A stretch of 10,502 bases of DNA from Alphaproteobacteria bacterium (GTDB lineage: Bacteria > Pseudomonadota > Alphaproteobacteria > Paracaedibacterales > CAIOTO01). The notes beneath the pieces are model-generated. The model searched no databases and had not been told where the DNA came from. It saw only the letters and a list, made by a program, of their open reading frames with translations. Location of the stretch: contig JANRCF010000056.1 of the NCBI GenBank assembly GCA_030727085.1, positions 1 through 10,502 of the forward strand, written 5' to 3'. Positions 7,190-10,502 of this stretch are shown here, in pieces; position 1 is the first letter of the stretch, and the number at the start of each line of letters is the position of its first letter. The position numbers and the translations under genes are program-made.

Positions 7190-7492
7190 TTAAGCTTGGC
7201 GTGCGTGATCCTGTAAAAGTAACGATAGCAAGTCATCTTGGTCATTCACAAATACAGTGCACTTATTATCTTTCATATCAACAAATCCGCCTGGAATTGG
7301 AAAAACCTTTAGCGATTCTTTTGATTCATCTTGCCAGATAGACACGTGTCCTGCGGTCAGCGCTGAGATAATGGGCATGTGGTCAGCAAGCAAAGTCATC
7401 CTCCCCTTTACGCCAGGCAATGATATTTGCGTGATTTCTCCGGCAAAAATGGTGCGTGTTGTTGATAAAATGTTAAAAGAAAAATAGGCCAT
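7190..7492 (-). CDS. atpC: ATP synthase epsilon subunit, short form
   Basis: AtpC belongs to the central stalk of F1 and couples rotation to catalysis. The 100-residue product matches the N-terminal beta-sandwich: FNILSTTRTIFAGEITQISL, PGVKGRMTLLADHMPIISAL, TAGHVSIW and IPGGFVDMKDNKCTVFV. After residue 85 only about 15 residues remain (LLSLLLQDHARQA), so most of the C-terminal two-helix domain that inhibits ATP hydrolysis in many bacteria is missing. Usual length is about 130-140. It ends in TAA with no sign of a frameshift. The rest of the atp operon is not adjacent: the gene upstream on the same strand is a symporter, 57 bases away. The ribosome binding site before the ATG is weak, so it may depend on transcription from the symporter gene or on a promoter in the 57-base gap. 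Confidence 0.9.
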   Translation of the reverse strand: MAYFSFNILSTTRTIFAGEITQISLPGVKGRMTLLADHMPIISALTAGHVSIWQDESKESLKVFPIPGGFVDMKDNKCTVFVNDQDDLLSLLLQDHARQA

Positions 7493-7549
7493 ACTAAAAC
7501 CAGTTGTTTGTTTTTTATATCCCTACTGTCGCGCGTAATGTACGCTGCG

Positions 7550-8776
7550 TCAAGTGGGGTTTTGTGTGGCTTGGTGCAGAACAACTTCTTCTGACTCTTT
7601 TCCCAACATTGGCTTTAATAAGCGATGCATAACCATTGCAAAAGCACCGTTACCCATTACATTGGCGGATGTTAAAATCGGATCTTGTAGCATATAAATG
7701 GTTGCGAGTAGAGATGTAGTTGCCTCGTCTAGCCCTAAATAATCACGCACAACTGGTAAAATAACAATCACACCGCCTCCAGGAACACCTGCAGCTGAGA
7801 ACTTTACTAAGCAATAGTGTATTGTATAAATCAAAAATGCAGGCCATGTCGGTAAGCCCTGTCCTGACATAAGAAGTAACGCCATTGCTGTTATTGTTAT
7901 GCTAAGGCCATCCCCCATGAGATGCGAATTAACAGTTGTTGGAATAATAAAATCTGCAAATTCACGATCATCAATGTTTTTCTCTGTTGCGCTCAGTGTT
8001 ACAGGCATTGCAGCCGAGCTGGACATTGTTGTAAGCCCCGTAATGCCTGCTGGCAACATTTCTCGTAAGCAGCTTATAGATTTTTGAATATTAAAATGAC
8101 TACCCACATAGTACCAAAAGGCAAGATACGTAATAATTAAAATGCAAATGAACAGGAATGTGTGCGCGTAACCATGCATTAAACTACCAAGCTGTCCGTC
8201 ACGTGACAATTTAATTACAAAGCCCAATACATAAAGTGGCAGTACAGGGATAAACCCTTTTTTCAAGCCTGCCGTCGCCAGATCGCGCATGAGTAGGCTT
8301 TTGATACGCAACGCAGGTGAATGTGTTACCATTGTTAGAAAACCAAAAAACATGCCCGCTATCATTCCGTGGATTGGTTTTATATACTGCCAATCAGGAA
8401 TAGACCATAAACATTTAACAGTAACAATATTGTCCACAGCAATGCGTGTGATTGCTCCGTCGAAAATAACAGGTAAAACAAGTGATCCAACACCATATGC
8501 CGTTAATAGAGTTACAGTATTTGCCGCAATAATTAAAAGAAATGTCAATATTACCAATACAAAGCCACGATTACCAAACGCAGAAAGTGCTGCCCACATG
8601 TAACTGAAAATGATAAAAGGCAGAGCGTACATAAGCAGGTCTTTGATGATACGGCTGATGGTGTAGAAAATATCAGCAATCTCCAATGGTATATGTGTGC
8701 CAAGCGTAAGCCCTACAATAAGGCATAATATCAATTGTGCTGGAAGGCTTTTGAAAAAATTATAAATGTTTGACAT
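7550..8776 (-). CDS. Dicarboxylate/amino acid:cation symporter (SDF/DAACS family)
   Basis: This 408-residue membrane protein belongs to the GltP/DctA family, which imports acidic or neutral amino acids or dicarboxylates with Na+ or H+. Family marks are the serine-rich hairpin TTMSSSAAMPVTL (249-261), a divergent form of the NMDGT region at NSHLMGDG (283-290), the second hairpin SAAGVPGGG (327-335) and the last substrate helix DPILTSANVMGNGAF (365-379). About eight hydrophobic helices are visible. Compared with GltPh, the substrate arginine R397 is replaced by Leu368 and D405 by Asn376, while Asp365 (D394), Thr369 (T398) and Asn372 (N401) remain. Acidic amino acids are thus unlikely substrates. 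The start is supported by GAGG (complement of 8784-8787), 7 bases before the ATG. It is transcribed away from fliF and towards atpC. Confidence 0.9.
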   Translation of the reverse strand: MSNIYNFFKSLPAQLILCLIVGLTLGTHIPLEIADIFYTISRIIKDLLMYALPFIIFSYMWAALSAFGNRGFVLVILTFLLIIAANTVTLLTAYGVGSLVLPVIFDGAITRIAVDNIVTVKCLWSIPDWQYIKPIHGMIAGMFFGFLTMVTHSPALRIKSLLMRDLATAGLKKGFIPVLPLYVLGFVIKLSRDGQLGSLMHGYAHTFLFICILIITYLAFWYYVGSHFNIQKSISCLREMLPAGITGLTTMSSSAAMPVTLSATEKNIDDREFADFIIPTTVNSHLMGDGLSITITAMALLLMSGQGLPTWPAFLIYTIHYCLVKFSAAGVPGGGVIVILPVVRDYLGLDEATTSLLATIYMLQDPILTSANVMGNGAFAMVMHRLLKPMLGKESEEVVLHQATQNPT

Positions 8777-8863
8777 AAAAAGACCTCATATTCCATTTTC
8801 GGATAAGTTTGGTTGATTCTTGTTGATTATTTCACCCCTCATACTAGTGTCAAATTTTAGTGT

Positions 8864-8877
8864 ATTCAAGCTTGAAT
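8864..8877. repeat. 14-base perfect palindrome ATTCAAGCTTGAAT
   Basis: ATTCAAG is followed at once by its reverse complement CTTGAAT. With no loop and no strong GC stem, it fits a dimeric repressor operator better than a terminator. It lies about 90 bases before the symporter start and 160 bases before fliF. Confidence 0.5.
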
Positions 8878-8934
8878 TTCTTTTTATTTAGGATCTTTTT
8901 TAATTTTAGTTCGTAAGATGCGGCATTTTTTTCC

Positions 8935-8987
8935 TTAAAATTTAGTTATTTCGGCAATTTTTGCCTGTCTGTTAACTCTTTGTTTAA
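8935..8987. promoter_or_regulatory. Imperfect CtrA-like boxes upstream of fliF
   Basis: Two near matches to TTAA-N7-TTAA are present: TTAA-N7-TTAT at 8935-8949 and TTAA-N7-TTTA at 8972-8986. The latter also reads as TTAA-N8-TTAA at 8972-8987. They lie about 50-100 bases before the fliF GTG. In Caulobacter fliF is CtrA controlled. Each box has one mismatch in AT-rich DNA, so support is weak. Confidence 0.25.
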
Positions 8988-9022
8988 AAGTTGTGGGGTA
9001 TTTTAGTTAATAAGAACACTTT

Positions 9023-9028
9023 AAAAGG
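9023..9028 (+). promoter_or_regulatory. Ribosome binding site for the fliF GTG at 9037
   Basis: AAAAGG lies 8 bases before the GTG. The nearer ATG at 9030 is in another frame. The GTG gives MNALTDFIKKIGF, a typical FliF beginning. Confidence 0.65.
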
Positions 9029-9036
9029 CATGTTTT

Positions 9037-10502
9037 GTGAACGCCCTTACGGATTTTATAAAAAAAATAGGTTTTGTGCGTGCTGCATCGATTGCTGGCA
9101 TCCTTCTTGCAAGCATCATTTTTTTTATTATTCTCATTGTTCGAACAAATGAGCCTCAAATGGGCTTGCTGTTTTCTCAAATTGACCCAAGTGATGGTGG
9201 AAGAATTATAGATCGTCTGCGCGCACTGAATATACCGATGGAAGTCAAAGGTGAATCAAATCAAATTTATGTTCCTGTTGATCAAGTTGCAAGGTTGCGC
9301 ATGGAATTAGCGACGGATGGGTTGCCAGCTGGCGGAACAATTGGTTACGAGATTTTTGATAAAACTGACGTTCTAGGAACCACGCACGCATTAATGGATA
9401 TCAATTTTCTTCGTGCAACCGAGGGGGAAATATCAAAATCTATTCGCACGATTCAAGGTGTCCATTCGGTGCGCGTGCATCTTGTTATCCCAAAGAGAGA
9501 GCTGTTTAGCCAAGAAAAATCATCACCAAGTGCTTCTATCATTATCAAAATGAAGGGGTCATCGCGCTTGTCGGTTAACCAAGTTCTATCGATACAGCAC
9601 CTTGTTGCGTCTGCGGTCCCAGATTTATCACTTGATAAGATATCAATCATCGATGACAAAGGAACGTTGCTTGCAAAAGGCCAAGATAGAACGGAGTTTG
9701 GTGTTGATTCTGCTGCTGGTCAGCAAGAAACAAGACAGGCTTTTGAAGGTAAGTTGTCTCGGTCGATCGAGTCGCTACTTGAGCGTACATTGGGGCCAGG
9801 TCGTGCGCGTGCTGAGATTAGTGCAGAATTAGATTTTGATAAAGTCACATCAACATCTGTTGAATTTAATCCTGATGGGCAGGTAGCACGTTCAACGCAA
9901 AATTCAAGTGAAGGTTCTAATGGAAATGAGGCTTCTGCTGCTGATGCCATCACCGTTCAAAATGCATTGCCTGAAGCTGGGGCGCCTGCGGCTGGAGGCA
10001 ACCAGAGCAAGAGTCAAGCGACGCGAACAGATGAAAACACATCGTTTGAAATTTCAAATACTACACGTACGCACATTAAAGGGGCAGGCGCTGTTAAAAG
10101 ACTCTCTATTGCTGTTTTGGTTGATGGCACGTATGAAAAAGGTTCTGACGGCAAAGACACTTATGCGCCGAGAGCAGCTGAGGAAATTACACAAATAACA
10201 GACCTTGTTAAGACAGCCGTTGGCTTTAAAGAAGATCGAGGTGACACGGTTAAGATTGTCAATATGCGCTTTAGCGAAACGGTTGTTCCTGACCAGAAAG
10301 TTGATTTTGTCACGAAAGCAACAGATGCATTTTTTAGGCCTAAAACAATTGATTTATTGATGTTGCTGGGCGCTGGAGTGCTTTTGTTCCTTGGTTTAAT
10401 AAAGCCAATGGTCTTAAAGCTTGCTGGGGTAAGTAATGGGACAGAAAATTCAAGAGGCGGTAATCGTGGTGATTTGTTGTCAAACTCAGATGATATGTAT
10501 GG
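9037..10502 (+). CDS. fliF: Flagellar MS-ring protein FliF, partial (3' end beyond the window)
   Basis: FliF forms the MS ring in the inner membrane, the base on which the flagellum assembles and to which the C ring (FliG, FliM) attaches. The first 488 codons are present. They show a first membrane segment at about residues 16-35, then the ring-building domains with characteristic text: PQMGLLFSQIDPSDGGRI, MELATDGLPAGGTIGYEIFD, NFLRATEGEISKSIRTIQGV and SVRVHLVIPKRELF. Residues 289-335 are a polar, Ala/Gly/Ser-rich loop interrupting the third ring domain; such a loop is variable in the family. A second membrane segment at about 438-460 (LLMLLGAGVLLFLGLIKP) precedes the start of the cytoplasmic FliG-binding tail, most of which lies beyond the edge. 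It starts a new plus-strand unit, separated from fliLM by two minus-strand genes. Confidence 0.95.
   Translation, partial: MNALTDFIKKIGFVRAASIAGILLASIIFFIILIVRTNEPQMGLLFSQIDPSDGGRIIDRLRALNIPMEVKGESNQIYVPVDQVARLRMELATDGLPAGGTIGYEIFDKTDVLGTTHALMDINFLRATEGEISKSIRTIQGVHSVRVHLVIPKRELFSQEKSSPSASIIIKMKGSSRLSVNQVLSIQHLVASAVPDLSLDKISIIDDKGTLLAKGQDRTEFGVDSAAGQQETRQAFEGKLSRSIESLLERTLGPGRARAEISAELDFDKVTSTSVEFNPDGQVARSTQNSSEGSNGNEASAADAITVQNALPEAGAPAAGGNQSKSQATRTDENTSFEISNTTRTHIKGAGAVKRLSIAVLVDGTYEKGSDGKDTYAPRAAEEITQITDLVKTAVGFKEDRGDTVKIVNMRFSETVVPDQKVDFVTKATDAFFRPKTIDLLMLLGAGVLLFLGLIKPMVLKLAGVSNGTENSRGGNRGDLLSNSDDMY

Larger units (their letters stand above)
8777..9036. other. Divergent intergenic region between the symporter gene and fliF
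   Basis: This AT-rich stretch must hold promoters for both divergent genes. It contains ATTTTAGT at 8854-8861, 8903-8910 and 9000-9007, plus ATTTAGT at 8940-8946, all in the same orientation. There is a 14-base perfect palindrome at 8864-8877, and a small hairpin GGCAA-TTT-TTGCC at 8953-8965. No convincing -35/-10 pair, sigma-54 site or sigma-28 site was found. Confidence 0.6.

Noticed and set aside
7170..7200. Bidirectional terminator between the 804-residue gene and atpC
   Set aside because: Only 9 bases separate the stops and no GC-rich hairpin with a T run is visible on either strand.
8953..8966. Sigma-54-like promoter (GG...GC) before fliF
   Set aside because: The spacing between GG and GC is 8, not the required 10.
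9908..10198. Open frame of 96 codons on the plus strand inside fliF
   Set aside because: FliF is clearly recognisable in the other frame throughout this stretch.

Overview
The window is AT-rich bacterial DNA dominated by flagellar basal-body genes. FliL, FliM with a very long N-terminus, a DUF6468-type membrane protein, a MotE-type protein and FliF, together with a short ATP synthase epsilon subunit, point to an alphaproteobacterium. The base composition, a lone atpC and a divergent amino acid/dicarboxylate symporter would fit a host-associated lineage such as Holosporales/Paracaedibacter-like bacteria. That placement is inference; there is no rRNA or marker gene here to settle it.

Layout. 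Bases 1-210 are a control region with a perfect TTAA-N7-TTAA (CtrA-type) box at 95-109 and a possible 5' end of a divergent gene running off the left edge. Bases 211-7180 hold six co-directional, closely spaced or overlapping genes: fliL, fliM, a DUF6468 gene, a motE-like gene, a DUF3142-like gene and a gene for a large exported protein of 804 residues. Gaps are 11, -4, 45, -23 and -4 bases, so this looks like one operon. Bases 7190-8776 carry two genes on the minus strand (a symporter, then atpC) that converge on the operon with 9 bases between. Bases 8777-9036 are a divergent intergenic region with a repeated octamer, a 14-base palindrome and imperfect CtrA-like boxes. From 9037 to the right edge is fliF, starting with GTG and still open at the end.

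How the genes work together. FliF builds the MS ring. FliM is part of the C ring that receives the CheY signal and switches rotation. FliL and the MotE-like protein act at or around the stator, and the DUF6468 protein is an inner-membrane coiled-coil protein of unknown role. The DUF3142-like protein (membrane anchored) and the 804-residue protein (exported) form a translationally coupled pair of unknown function at the end of the flagellar operon.

Main points of interest: an in-frame TGA at codon 8 of fliL, at the start of its membrane anchor; four exact 35-residue repeats in the FliM N-terminus placed before two CheY-binding-like motifs; the uncharacterised DUF3142 plus exported-protein pair; the short, isolated AtpC; and a symporter lacking the arginine that normally binds acidic substrates.
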